From Acidobacteriota bacterium (GTDB taxonomy: Bacteria > Actinomycetota > Acidimicrobiia > Spongiisociales > UBA5794), in the NCBI GenBank assembly GCA_022574065.1, contig JACZST010000135.1, forward strand, positions 1 through 5,599: a stretch of 5,599 nucleotides of DNA, given 5' to 3'. Positions 1 to 5,359 of this stretch are shown here, in pieces; within the stretch, counting starts at the first letter, position 1; every line of letters starts with the position of its first letter. Position numbers and translations under genes: made by a program. The notes beneath the pieces were generated by a model. It had not been told where the DNA came from. It saw only the letters and a list, made by a program, of their open reading frames with translations, and did no database searches.

Positions 1-564
1 GGATGGGTGTACTCGCGCGGGGTGCTTGCCGGTTTCTCCGCGGCGTTTCACTTCGTCGTGTTCCTGCTGATCGGCCTCCCGTACCCGCTGGCGCTGTCGT
101 TGTGGGTCGGCGTGGTGTCACAGTTCATCCCCACGGTCGGCACCTACATCGCCGGCGTGGTTCCTGTGGTGATCGCGCTGGTCAGCGGCGACCCAGTGGA
201 CGCATTGTGGGTGTTGATCGCGATCACGGCGTACCAGCAGGTGGAGAACTATCTGATCTCGCCAAAGGTCACCGCAAACACCATGGAGCTGCACCCTGCG
301 GTTGCCTTCGGTTCCGCCATCGTCGGGGCAAGCCTGCTCGGAGGCCTCGGTGCCGTGCTTGCATTACCGGTGGCAGCAACGATCACCTCGCTCGCCCAGA
401 CCTATGTGATTCACCACGACCTCATCGAGTCGGAGACGTTCGAGAGCCCGGAACAGTACGAGGCACGGATGCGGGAGAAAGAGGCCCAGAAAGCCGCAGA
501 ACGGGGCGTGACTCGCCGCCGCCTGAGCCGGTTGTTTGGTCGCCAGGCAGGTGACCAAGCTTGA
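1..564 (+). CDS. AI-2E family (PerM/YdiK-like, UPF0118) transporter, C-terminal part; 5' end outside window
   Basis: The reading frame is open to the window edge, so the true start lies upstream; the GTG at 7 is internal. The 187 visible residues are mostly hydrophobic, with about four membrane segments. Family landmarks are in order: a segment ending in QFIPTVGTYIAGVVPVV (the IPxxG loop), then EYxL-type QVENYLISPKV, then MELHP, then GGLGAVLALPVAA. These match the C-terminal half of the AI-2E exporter/PerM family. After the last helix is a charged cytoplasmic tail rich in Glu, Arg and Lys (about 430-555). Known members export small molecules or act in ion and pH homeostasis; the substrate here cannot be told. 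The stop codon overlaps the next gene's TTG start, so the two are probably co-transcribed and translationally coupled. Confidence 0.9.
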   Translation, partial: GWVYSRGVLAGFSAAFHFVVFLLIGLPYPLALSLWVGVVSQFIPTVGTYIAGVVPVVIALVSGDPVDALWVLIAITAYQQVENYLISPKVTANTMELHPAVAFGSAIVGASLLGGLGAVLALPVAATITSLAQTYVIHHDLIESETFESPEQYEARMREKEAQKAAERGVTRRRLSRLFGRQAGDQA

Positions 565-1040
565 CCGATCAGGAACCACCCGCGGCGGCTGCCGACCTTG
601 TCGGCTCGTGGAGGCTCGTCGACTGGACGATGACCATGGGTGACCGCACCCGCCGACCGTGGGGTGGCAAAGCGACCGGCCTCCTCACCTACACCGACGA
701 CGGCAGGATGTGGGCGGCCCTGATGGCGACCGACCGTCCCGATGTTCCGACCCGAACCCTGAGCGCTGCCCCACCCTTGATGCGGGCGGCGGCCGCAGCC
801 GGCTTTCTGATCTACGCCGGGTCGTACTCGATCGATGGCGGCGACGTCATCCATCACGTCGAGATCAGCCTGCTCCCAAATTGGGTGGGCACAAGCGAGC
901 GACGACACATCGATTGGATCCAAACCGACAACGGCCTCGATCTCGAGTTGACGACGCCACCGACCGACACCGACGGGGGGAGGGTCTTCGTGCAATGGCT
1001 GCAGTGGACCCGAATTCCCGAGGACGAGGCGAGCGCGTGA
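561..1040 (+). CDS. Lipocalin-like domain protein (PF13924-type)
   Basis: A 159-residue soluble protein with no signal peptide or membrane segment. It shows the lipocalin-like pattern: LVGSWRLVDW near residues 13-22 (the first beta strand), TGLLTYTDDGRMW at 39-51, an aromatic YAGSYSIDGG at 85-94, then HHVEISLLPNWVGT at 98-111 and a strand-rich end. Family members form a small beta barrel thought to bind a hydrophobic or small ligand; no reaction is established. The start is TTG, supported by AGGTGA at 549-554 with a 6-nt spacer and by the distance to the LVGSW motif. The start overlaps the transporter stop (TTGA), and the stop overlaps the dehydrogenase start (GTGA). That position suggests a role tied to the dehydrogenase substrate or the transporter, which is inference only. 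Confidence 0.85.
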   Translation: MTDQEPPAAAADLVGSWRLVDWTMTMGDRTRRPWGGKATGLLTYTDDGRMWAALMATDRPDVPTRTLSAAPPLMRAAAAAGFLIYAGSYSIDGGDVIHHVEISLLPNWVGTSERRHIDWIQTDNGLDLELTTPPTDTDGGRVFVQWLQWTRIPEDEASA

Positions 1041-2548
1041 AAACCCTCGAGGAGTGGCGCGCCGCCGCAGAGGCAATCAAGCCTCCAGTACGCGCCTTCA
1101 TCGACGGGGAGCCGGTCGACACCGCAGCCACCTATCCCGACATCAACCCCGCAACCGGCGAGCTCATCGCCGAAGTCGCCTCCGGCAACGACGAAGACAT
1201 CGACCGAGCGGTGCAATCCGCCCGTGCCGCCTTCGAGGACGGGCGGTGGGCGGATCTGTCACCAAGGGAGCGGGGCAGGGCGCTGATCCGGCTCGCCGAC
1301 CTCATCGAGGCCAACGCTGAACAGCTGCAGCTGCTGGAGACCCTCGATATCGGCAAGCCGGTCCGGTATAGCCGAGCCGTCGACGTGGGCCAGGCCGAGC
1401 TGACGTATCGCTGGTACGGGGAGGCGGCCGACAAGCTGTATGACGAGATCGCACCAACCGGTAGGGACGCCCTCGGGTTGATCACTCGAGAACCGGTAGG
1501 GGTCGTCGGTGCGGTCACCCCATGGAACTTCCCATTGATGATCAACGCATGGAAGCTCGCCCCGGCCCTCATGGCGGGCAACTCGGTTGTGCTGAAGCCT
1601 GCGGAGCAGTCACCACTATCGGCGCTACGAATCGCTGAGCTTGCGATCGAGGCCGGCATTCCCGACGGGATCCTCAACGTTGTACCGGGCTTCGGGGAGA
1701 CCGCAGGTCGGGCACTCGGCCTCCATCGGGACGTCGATGCCATCACATTCACCGGGTCCGGGGAGGTGGCGAGGCACTTCTTGCGGTACTCGGCGGATTC
1801 GAACATGAAGCGGGTGTCGGCCGAGACCGGAGGCAAGACACCAAACCTCGTCTTCGCCGACGCACCCGACACCGGTTATGCGATGAACGCGGTCGGCATT
1901 TCGATCTTCTGGAACACCGGCGAGACGTGCATTGCAGGATCGCGGATGCTGGTGGAGCAGTCGATCTATGACGAGGTGGTGGACAAGGTCGCCAAGGTCG
2001 CCGAGTCGTGGGCGCCAGGGGATCCACTCGACCCTGGGACCAGGGCCGGCCCCATCATCGACGCGACCCAGTTGGAACGGGTCCAGCGCTACATAGAGCT
2101 CGGAGCTTCAGAGGGAGCGCGACTGGTCACCGGCGGGGAACGGACACTCACCGATACCGGTGGCTACTTCCTGGAACCGACGGTCTTCGCCGATGTCGAC
2201 AACGACATGACGATCGCCCGCGAGGAGATCTTTGGCCCCGTCTTGACCATCATCCCGTTTGTGGACGAGGACGACGCGGTCCGGATCGCAAACGACAGCT
2301 CCTACGGACTGTCTGCGGCTGTCTGGACATCCGACCTGGCCCGAGCCCACCGCCTCGCCCGGGCTATTCGCGTCGGCACGGTTTGGGTCAACTGCTTCGA
2401 TCAATCCGATATCACCGCGCCGTTCGGCGGAGTGAAAGGCTCTGGCTTCGGCGGCAAGGACAAGTCGTTGTACGCACTGGACAAATACACAAACGTCAAG
2501 ACGACGTGGATCAATCTTGGGAAGGGGGGCGTTGCCCCCCTTCCGTAG
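1037..2548 (+). CDS. NAD(P)-dependent aldehyde dehydrogenase, PuuC-like
   Basis: A complete 503-residue aldehyde dehydrogenase, which oxidises an aldehyde to the acid with NAD(P)+ in the cytoplasm. Catalytic and cofactor residues are present: Asn164 in TPWNFP, Lys187 in VVLKPAE, Glu263 in SAETGGK, Cys298 in GETCIAGSR and Glu397 in EEIFGP. By recall it aligns end to end with E. coli PuuC (gamma-glutamyl-aminobutyraldehyde dehydrogenase, 495 residues), sharing ETLD-GKP, SNMKRV, NIVFAD-like and DKS-ALDK-T-KT-WI stretches. No other putrescine gene is visible, so the true substrate is uncertain. The start is GTG at 1037, with GAGG at 1026-1029 and a 7-nt spacer. The frame is open further upstream, but that would overlap the lipocalin-like gene. 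The cofactor motif FTGSTxxG reads FTGSGEVA here (residues 238-245). The last nine codons carry a terminator hairpin and extend beyond PuuC. Confidence 0.95.
   Translation: MKTLEEWRAAAEAIKPPVRAFIDGEPVDTAATYPDINPATGELIAEVASGNDEDIDRAVQSARAAFEDGRWADLSPRERGRALIRLADLIEANAEQLQLLETLDIGKPVRYSRAVDVGQAELTYRWYGEAADKLYDEIAPTGRDALGLITREPVGVVGAVTPWNFPLMINAWKLAPALMAGNSVVLKPAEQSPLSALRIAELAIEAGIPDGILNVVPGFGETAGRALGLHRDVDAITFTGSGEVARHFLRYSADSNMKRVSAETGGKTPNLVFADAPDTGYAMNAVGISIFWNTGETCIAGSRMLVEQSIYDEVVDKVAKVAESWAPGDPLDPGTRAGPIIDATQLERVQRYIELGASEGARLVTGGERTLTDTGGYFLEPTVFADVDNDMTIAREEIFGPVLTIIPFVDEDDAVRIANDSSYGLSAAVWTSDLARAHRLARAIRVGTVWVNCFDQSDITAPFGGVKGSGFGGKDKSLYALDKYTNVKTTWINLGKGGVAPLP
2520..2544 (+). terminator. 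Perfect 11-bp hairpin inside the 3' end of the dehydrogenase gene
   Basis: GGAAGGGGGGC at 2520-2530 pairs perfectly with GCCCCCCTTCC at 2534-2544 around a GTT loop. The hairpin ends one base before the TAG stop codon at 2546-2548. There is no T-run after it, so it is not a classical intrinsic terminator. GC-rich hairpins without U-tracts are often proposed as terminators or mRNA 3' stabilisers in high-GC actinobacteria. Its place at the end of a three-gene operon supports an end-of-transcript role. Confidence 0.6.
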
Positions 2549-2590
2549 TACGTATTACGTACTCCGTGATACGGAATACAAAGTTCCGAA
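2549..2590. repeat. Degenerate 7-bp-periodic palindromic stretch
   Basis: Read in steps of seven, the bases are TACGTAT, TACGTAC, TCCGTGA, TACGGAA, TACAAAG, TTCCGAA, a decaying heptamer series. The same stretch forms small perfect hairpins: AGTACGT/ACGTACT (2547-2553 with 2557-2563), TCCGT/ACGGA (2563-2567 with 2571-2575), and an alternative CGGAA/TTCCG (2572-2576 with 2584-2588). It is AT-richer than its surroundings and non-coding. It may extend the terminator region or be a remnant of a dispersed intergenic repeat. Confidence 0.5.
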
Positions 2591-2603
2591 GCGCTGCCGT
2601 CAG

Positions 2604-2647
2604 GTAGACCGTCGAATAATGATCCGGTCCGGCGTCTCTAGGTCTAC
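2604..2647. promoter_or_regulatory. Candidate promoter region of the sigma-factor module with a 7-bp inverted repeat
   Basis: GTAGACC at 2604-2610 is repeated in perfect inverse as GGTCTAC at 2641-2647, with 30 bp between. The AT-rich GAATAATGAT between them (about 2614-2623) is the best -10-like sequence before the gene that starts at 2669. No convincing -35 for the housekeeping sigma factor and no clean ECF GGAAC/CGTC pair was found. The arms could be operator half-sites flanking the promoter; this is weak because 7-bp arms can occur by chance. Confidence 0.3.
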
Positions 2648-2655
2648 AGCGACTT

Positions 2656-2661
2656 AGGAGG
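2656..2661 (+). promoter_or_regulatory. Strong Shine-Dalgarno site (AGGAGG) of the secreted repeat protein
   Basis: A consensus AGGAGG lies 7 nt before the ATG at 2669. It is the strongest ribosome-binding site among the + strand genes in this window and fixes the start. It implies high translation of the first protein of the module relative to the sigma factor, whose site is weak. Confidence 0.8.
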
Positions 2662-2668
2662 AGTACCG

Positions 2669-3178
2669 ATGAGACGCTACAGGGCCAGAAGCGTGATCTT
2701 GGTGACGGCAACGCTGGCGTTTGCCCTCGCCGGGTCGACCGTCGCATCTGCCCAACTGGGGGCGGCCACTGACCAACCCGTCACGATCAAGGACCAGGCT
2801 TCCGATGAGGTTCCCGATGGACCCTTTGACCGCCCGGGAGATCGACACACGGACCGGCCGACAGACCGCCCGACCGACCGGCCGAGGCCCACGGATGATC
2901 CCAAGGACGGCGTCACGGATCGACCCACAGACAACCCAGAAGGTCGCCCGAACGACCGCGTCACGGATCGACCGACGGACCGGGAACGGCGACACCGCTG
3001 TGATGAGCCAGTCGATCGGACCGTCGACTGCAGGCCACACGACCACTGGCACCGCACTCTCTGGGAGCGATGCAGGCAATGGGTCGAAGAGCACGACGGC
3101 GTCCGGATCGACGACCACCGTCGTGGCTGGTGGCACATATGTCACCGGCTGCTGTGGAACCAGAGCCATCCCGAGTGA
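2669..3178 (+). CDS. Secreted Asp-Arg-Pro-Thr repeat protein with Cys/His-rich C-terminal region
   Basis: A 169-residue protein of no family I recognise. Residues 1-28 form a clear signal peptide: basic MRRYRAR, hydrophobic core LVTATLAFAL, and a probable cut after VASA. Residues 53-105 are a low-complexity hydrophilic tract built on DRPT units, probably an extended linker as in wall-spanning proteins. Residues 106-169 are compact, rich in Trp, His and Arg, with cysteines at 111, 121, 135 and 158; HDHWH (124-128) and WWHICHR (154-160) could form disulfides or bind metal or heme-like ligands. Third positions are strongly GC-rich throughout, which supports this frame over overlapping alternatives. 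It is followed after 33 bp by the ECF sigma gene, in the same frame. It may be a target, or an extracellular partner, of the sigma/membrane-regulator pair (inference). Confidence 0.75.
   Translation: MRRYRARSVILVTATLAFALAGSTVASAQLGAATDQPVTIKDQASDEVPDGPFDRPGDRHTDRPTDRPTDRPRPTDDPKDGVTDRPTDNPEGRPNDRVTDRPTDRERRHRCDEPVDRTVDCRPHDHWHRTLWERCRQWVEEHDGVRIDDHRRGWWHICHRLLWNQSHPE
2906..2980 (+). repeat. In-frame direct repeat of nine codons, 48 bp apart
   Basis: The 27-bp segments 2906-2932 and 2954-2980 are nearly identical, sharing an exact 15-bp core (CGTCACGGATCGACC at 2911-2925 and 2959-2973). They encode DGVTDRPTD and DRVTDRPTD. The 48-bp step is 16 codons, so copy-number change would keep the frame and only lengthen or shorten the linker of the secreted protein. 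Confidence 0.8.
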
Positions 3179-3211
3179 GCCAACCGGCAGGTCGCCGATA
3201 GGGTCGGCTGC

Positions 3212-3799
3212 GTGACCAGAGCCAGGGATGCCTTGGACGAGTATGTGGACGGTGTCCGCAGCCGCTCCGAAGAGGCATTCTCGGCCGTCTATGCCCTGAC
3301 AGCCAACAGCCTGGCCTCCTATGCAAACGGGATGCTGCGAGACCGCCTAGCGGCGGAGGACACGGTGCAGCAAGCCTTCCTGGAACTGGCCAGAGCGGCC
3401 CCGAACCTGCGCGGTGACGGCCGATCGCTGCGCGCCTGGCTCTATCGCAGTGTTCGCTACTCCTGCCTCGACGAGATCCGCCGACGGGAACGGCGGCCGG
3501 AAATCGTCACCGATCAGGTCCCCGACGCGGGGTACCGCGACGAGATCGACCTCCCCGACCCCGCACTACAAGCAGCGCTCTTGGCCCTATCCGAGCGACA
3601 GCGCAGCCTGCTCGTCCTCCGTCACGTCGTCGGTCTGTCGGGAACACAGGTGGCCAAGGCCATTGGAACCAACCGAACGGCGGTGTATGCAGCCACGGCC
3701 CGCGCCGAGCGCCGGCTTCGCCAGTTGCTCGAGGGCGTCGAATCTGAGCATGTTGCGACGTCGGTATCAGTAGAGCGCGAGGTGCTTGATGAGCGTTGA
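3212..3799 (+). CDS. ECF-type RNA polymerase sigma factor (sigma-70 family)
   Basis: A 195-residue protein with the two-domain layout of extracytoplasmic-function sigma factors. Region 2 covers about 19-95 (EEAFSAVYALT, then AAEDTVQQAFLELAR, then SLRAWLYRSVRYSCLDEIRR, the core-binding and -10 contacting helices). An acidic linker follows at about 97-116. Region 4 covers 117-172 (LLALSERQRSLLVLRHVVGL, then the helix-turn-helix GTQVAKAIGTNRTAVYAATARAERRLRQ), which should contact the -35 element. The GTG at 3212 is the first start after the upstream TGA; the ribosome site is weak (AGGG, 3200-3203), so translation may depend on the upstream gene. The 3' end overlaps the membrane-protein gene by 11 bp, typical of a sigma/anti-sigma pair. 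The ECF group and inducing signal cannot be assigned. Confidence 0.93.
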   Translation: MTRARDALDEYVDGVRSRSEEAFSAVYALTANSLASYANGMLRDRLAAEDTVQQAFLELARAAPNLRGDGRSLRAWLYRSVRYSCLDEIRRRERRPEIVTDQVPDAGYRDEIDLPDPALQAALLALSERQRSLLVLRHVVGLSGTQVAKAIGTNRTAVYAATARAERRLRQLLEGVESEHVATSVSVEREVLDER

Positions 3800-4529
3800 C
3801 ATCAGAGATCGCCTGGCTGATCTGCACATAGAGATCACCCCGGAAACCGCGACAAGGCACCGCGCCGCCATCAAGGCCGAGCTGAAGTCTCCTTCCCCGA
3901 TCCCGGTGCGCCATATGCGGAGACGGCGCAGACCGACCCTGATCCTGGCCATCGTCGCTCTTGTCGTGCTCACCGCGGCGGGTGCCCTCGCCGCGGAGAC
4001 TGCGGTCCACGGCGAGCCGTTGTTCCCGGTGAAACAGGTGACCGAGTGGGCGCGGACCTGGGTTGACCCCACCGTTCCAGCGGACCATCGCATCGAGGAA
4101 TTGGAGAGTCTGATCGATCGGCGGGCCAACCAAGACGCGATCACCGACCAGCTACGGCGGGCAGAAGATGCCGTCGCCGACGTGGCGGACAACGATGCGG
4201 TTCTGGTTGATCGACTCAACCGGGCCAGGGACCGCATCGTGGACGTGGAGGTGGAGGACACACCGGTCTCGGACCAGCCGGCGCGCGACGACCCGCCGCA
4301 GTCGGACGGTTCGGACCGACCGTCCGACTCCACGCTGCCCCCGCCCGAAAACCCGAGTGAAGGCGATGAGGAAGGGGACGGAGACCTGGGCGTTCCGGCT
4401 GCGATCCCTCCACTGTGCCGCAGGGCGGTGGCTTCGATCGAACACGGCGAAACGATTCCGAGATGGGTCTTGCGCGAATGCCGTGATTACCTTCCCCGGC
4501 CTGGCGACGGCACCTCGGACTCTCCGTAA
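3789..4529 (+). CDS. Single-pass membrane protein with DUF5667-like region; probable regulator (anti-sigma type) of the ECF sigma factor
   Basis: A 246-residue protein. A short N-terminal cytoplasmic part (1-48) ends in RHMRRRRRP, followed by one membrane helix (about 50-69, ILAIVALVVLTAAGALAA). The outer part begins with HGEPLFPVKQVTEWAR (74-89), matching the GdpLYPvK signature I associate with DUF5667, then helical Asp/Glu/Arg-rich sequence to about 152. A Pro/Asp/Ser-rich linker follows (158-200), then a small tail with Cys210 and Cys231. The start is ATG at 3789, with GAGG at 3779-3782 and a 6-nt spacer; a TTG at 3786 is less likely. The anti-sigma role is inferred from overlap with the sigma gene and from topology. 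The cytoplasmic part is shorter than a usual anti-sigma domain and has no HxxxCxxC zinc motif, so the mechanism may be atypical. Confidence 0.85.
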   Translation: MSVDIRDRLADLHIEITPETATRHRAAIKAELKSPSPIPVRHMRRRRRPTLILAIVALVVLTAAGALAAETAVHGEPLFPVKQVTEWARTWVDPTVPADHRIEELESLIDRRANQDAITDQLRRAEDAVADVADNDAVLVDRLNRARDRIVDVEVEDTPVSDQPARDDPPQSDGSDRPSDSTLPPPENPSEGDEEGDGDLGVPAAIPPLCRRAVASIEHGETIPRWVLRECRDYLPRPGDGTSDSP

Positions 4530-4541
4530 GCCTTCCACCGC

Positions 4542-4568
4542 TTGGAAAAACGCGTCAGCCGGTAACCT
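4542..4568 (+). promoter_or_regulatory. Candidate leaderless promoter
   Basis: TTGGAA at 4542-4547 and TAACCT at 4563-4568 resemble -35 and -10 elements, though the 15-bp spacer is short. The -10-like TAnnnT ends 7 nt before the ATG at 4576, which is where transcription would begin. No Shine-Dalgarno sequence precedes that ATG. This is the pattern of leaderless mRNAs, common in actinobacteria. Confidence 0.45.
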
Positions 4569-4575
4569 TGTTGGT

Positions 4576-4743
4576 ATGGAAGAGCCGCTCGTGGAGCGCC
4601 GTATCAGGGAGGCGATCCCGAACCTGGACCGAGATCCCGACTGGTGGGTCAAACGCTGGATCGAGCGGGAGAACCTGAAGGACGATCTGGGACGCGGAAG
4701 GGCCCCGCGGCGGGAAGGACCGCGGGACCCCGAGGGTCGCTAG
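4576..4743 (+). CDS. Small 55-residue protein, weakly DUF1992-like
   Basis: A short basic/acidic soluble protein with no signal peptide. Its first part, LVERRIREAI followed by LDRDPDWWVKRWIERENL (residues 17-34), recalls DUF1992 (the conserved region of DnaJ-C28-type proteins), where an IREA helix precedes a WWxKR helix. The usual GEFDNLPGxGKPL core between the two is missing, so this is either a reduced relative or a chance likeness. The tail (about 40-55) is Arg/Gly/Pro-rich and probably disordered. The ATG is supported by the leaderless promoter pattern just upstream. The gene converges on the - strand secreted-protein gene, 17 bp from its stop. Function unknown. Confidence 0.6.
   Translation: MEEPLVERRIREAIPNLDRDPDWWVKRWIERENLKDDLGRGRAPRREGPRDPEGR
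4704..4726 (+). terminator. Weak candidate: GC-rich hairpin in the 3' end of the small gene
   Basis: CCCGCGG at 4704-4710 pairs with CCGCGGG at 4720-4726 around a 9-nt loop. Like the dehydrogenase hairpin it sits inside the final codons and lacks a T-run. It lies near a convergent gene junction, where a terminator is expected, but a 7-bp stem of only G and C is easily produced by base composition. Confidence 0.22.
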
Positions 4744-4760
4744 CTGCTGGTTGGTAATCG

Positions 4761-5315
4761 CTAGATGCCGACACCCGTGGGCGCGGCCGTACCGGACTCC
4801 GTCTCATCCTTGTCGGCTTGGCGTTGCTGGTGCAGTTCCTCGCGGAGCTGGGACAGCTCATCGGCGGTCAACTGACCGTCATCGAGATACTCTGCCGCAG
4901 GACCATTGGGATCCTTCAGCGGGTGACCGTCGGGAAGCGCAGCGATCTCGTCGGCGTCGATGACACCGTCCTCGAGCAGGCCACCCAAACGGAACCCGCG
5001 TCTGAATCCGCGCTCGAATCGTCCCGGGTTCTCCTCGCGCCACTGCTCTCTCTGCTCACGGAGCTCATCCGCCTTGGCTTGTAGGGCGGCAGCAACCGCG
5101 TCGGCCTGGCCTTGATCGATGACCCCGTCGGCGACGAGGCCGGACAGCACCTCATCAAGGATCTCTCCGCGGCCGGGGTGGTCGGCTCGCTCCACGGCTG
5201 AATCGTCGGAGGGAGCCTCCTGTGCCGACACCTGGTTGCCGGTAATGGCCGTGGCGACAAATGCCCCGGCCACGAGTACGCCCGCCGCGATCACAGCGGT
5301 CAGCGTTTTTTTCAT
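4761..5315 (-). CDS. Secreted helical protein with three DG-x-[I/L] repeats (EF-hand- or SHOCT-like turns)
   Basis: A 184-residue exported protein; I know similar actinobacterial proteins only as uncharacterised. The signal peptide is residues 1-31 (MKKT, hydrophobic core AVIAAGVLVAGAFVATAI, cut near VSA/QE). Three helix-turn units follow the pattern LxxDGxIDxxQ/E: LVADGVIDQGQADAV (60-74), LLEDGVIDADEIAAL (113-127) and YLDDGQLTADELSQL (143-157). In EF-hand numbering they keep the Asp5, Gly6, hydrophobic 8 and Glu/Gln12 positions but not the Asp at 1 and 3, so calcium binding is doubtful. A charged helix (about 78-98) and FERGFRRGFRLGG (100-112) separate units 1 and 2. The ATG is set by GAGGAG at 5322-5327 with a 6-nt spacer. 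A probable histidine kinase gene lies upstream on the same strand, and phased repeats lie in the promoter; an envelope sensor accessory or regulon target is plausible. Confidence 0.85.
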   Translation of the reverse strand: MKKTLTAVIAAGVLVAGAFVATAITGNQVSAQEAPSDDSAVERADHPGRGEILDEVLSGLVADGVIDQGQADAVAAALQAKADELREQREQWREENPGRFERGFRRGFRLGGLLEDGVIDADEIAALPDGHPLKDPNGPAAEYLDDGQLTADELSQLREELHQQRQADKDETESGTAAPTGVGI

Positions 5316-5321
5316 TTCGCA

Positions 5322-5349
5322 CTCCTCTCAATGTGCTCATGCCAGTATC
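5322..5349 (-). promoter_or_regulatory. Promoter -10 and ribosome-binding site of the - strand secreted protein
   Basis: On the - strand, GATACT (5349-5344) is a good -10 element. It predicts transcription starting near 5337, and a short leader with GAGGAG (5327-5322) before the ATG at 5315. No -35 consensus is found at the expected distance (about 5367-5372). Instead, the end of the 11-bp-phased repeat array occupies that place, as in activator-dependent promoters. Confidence 0.5.
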
Positions 5350-5359
5350 GGTGACCAGC

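Noticed and set aside
659..1036. Upstream extension of the aldehyde dehydrogenase frame to a start at 659
   Set aside because: The extension is Arg-rich, unlike any aldehyde dehydrogenase, and overlaps the well-supported lipocalin-like gene. GTG at 1037 has a ribosome site and gives the family length.
411..1076. - strand open frames over the lipocalin-like gene and transporter end
   Set aside because: Low-complexity Arg/Pro/Gly translations without domain signatures, opposite well-supported genes; typical high-GC shadow frames.
2573..2601. GGAAT ... CGTC as an ECF-type promoter of the sigma module
   Set aside because: The spacing is 20 bp, longer than the 15-18 bp usual for ECF promoters, and the -35 differs from GGAAC.
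2654..3169. Long - strand open frame over the secreted repeat protein (Val-rich, starting MALVPQQP)
   Set aside because: It is the mirror of the Asp-Arg-Pro-Thr coding tract. The + strand gene has a signal peptide, a consensus ribosome site and GC-rich third positions; the - strand frame has none of these.
2721..3215. Overlapping + strand frame with a Ser/Thr/Gly-rich end, possibly a frameshifted surface protein
   Set aside because: No signal peptide or ribosome site, and the coding bias favours the 2669 frame to its natural stop.
4533..4547. TTCCA/TGGAA hairpin after the membrane-regulator gene as its terminator
   Set aside because: Only five base pairs and followed by A rather than T residues on the transcript; it also overlaps the candidate -35 of the next gene.
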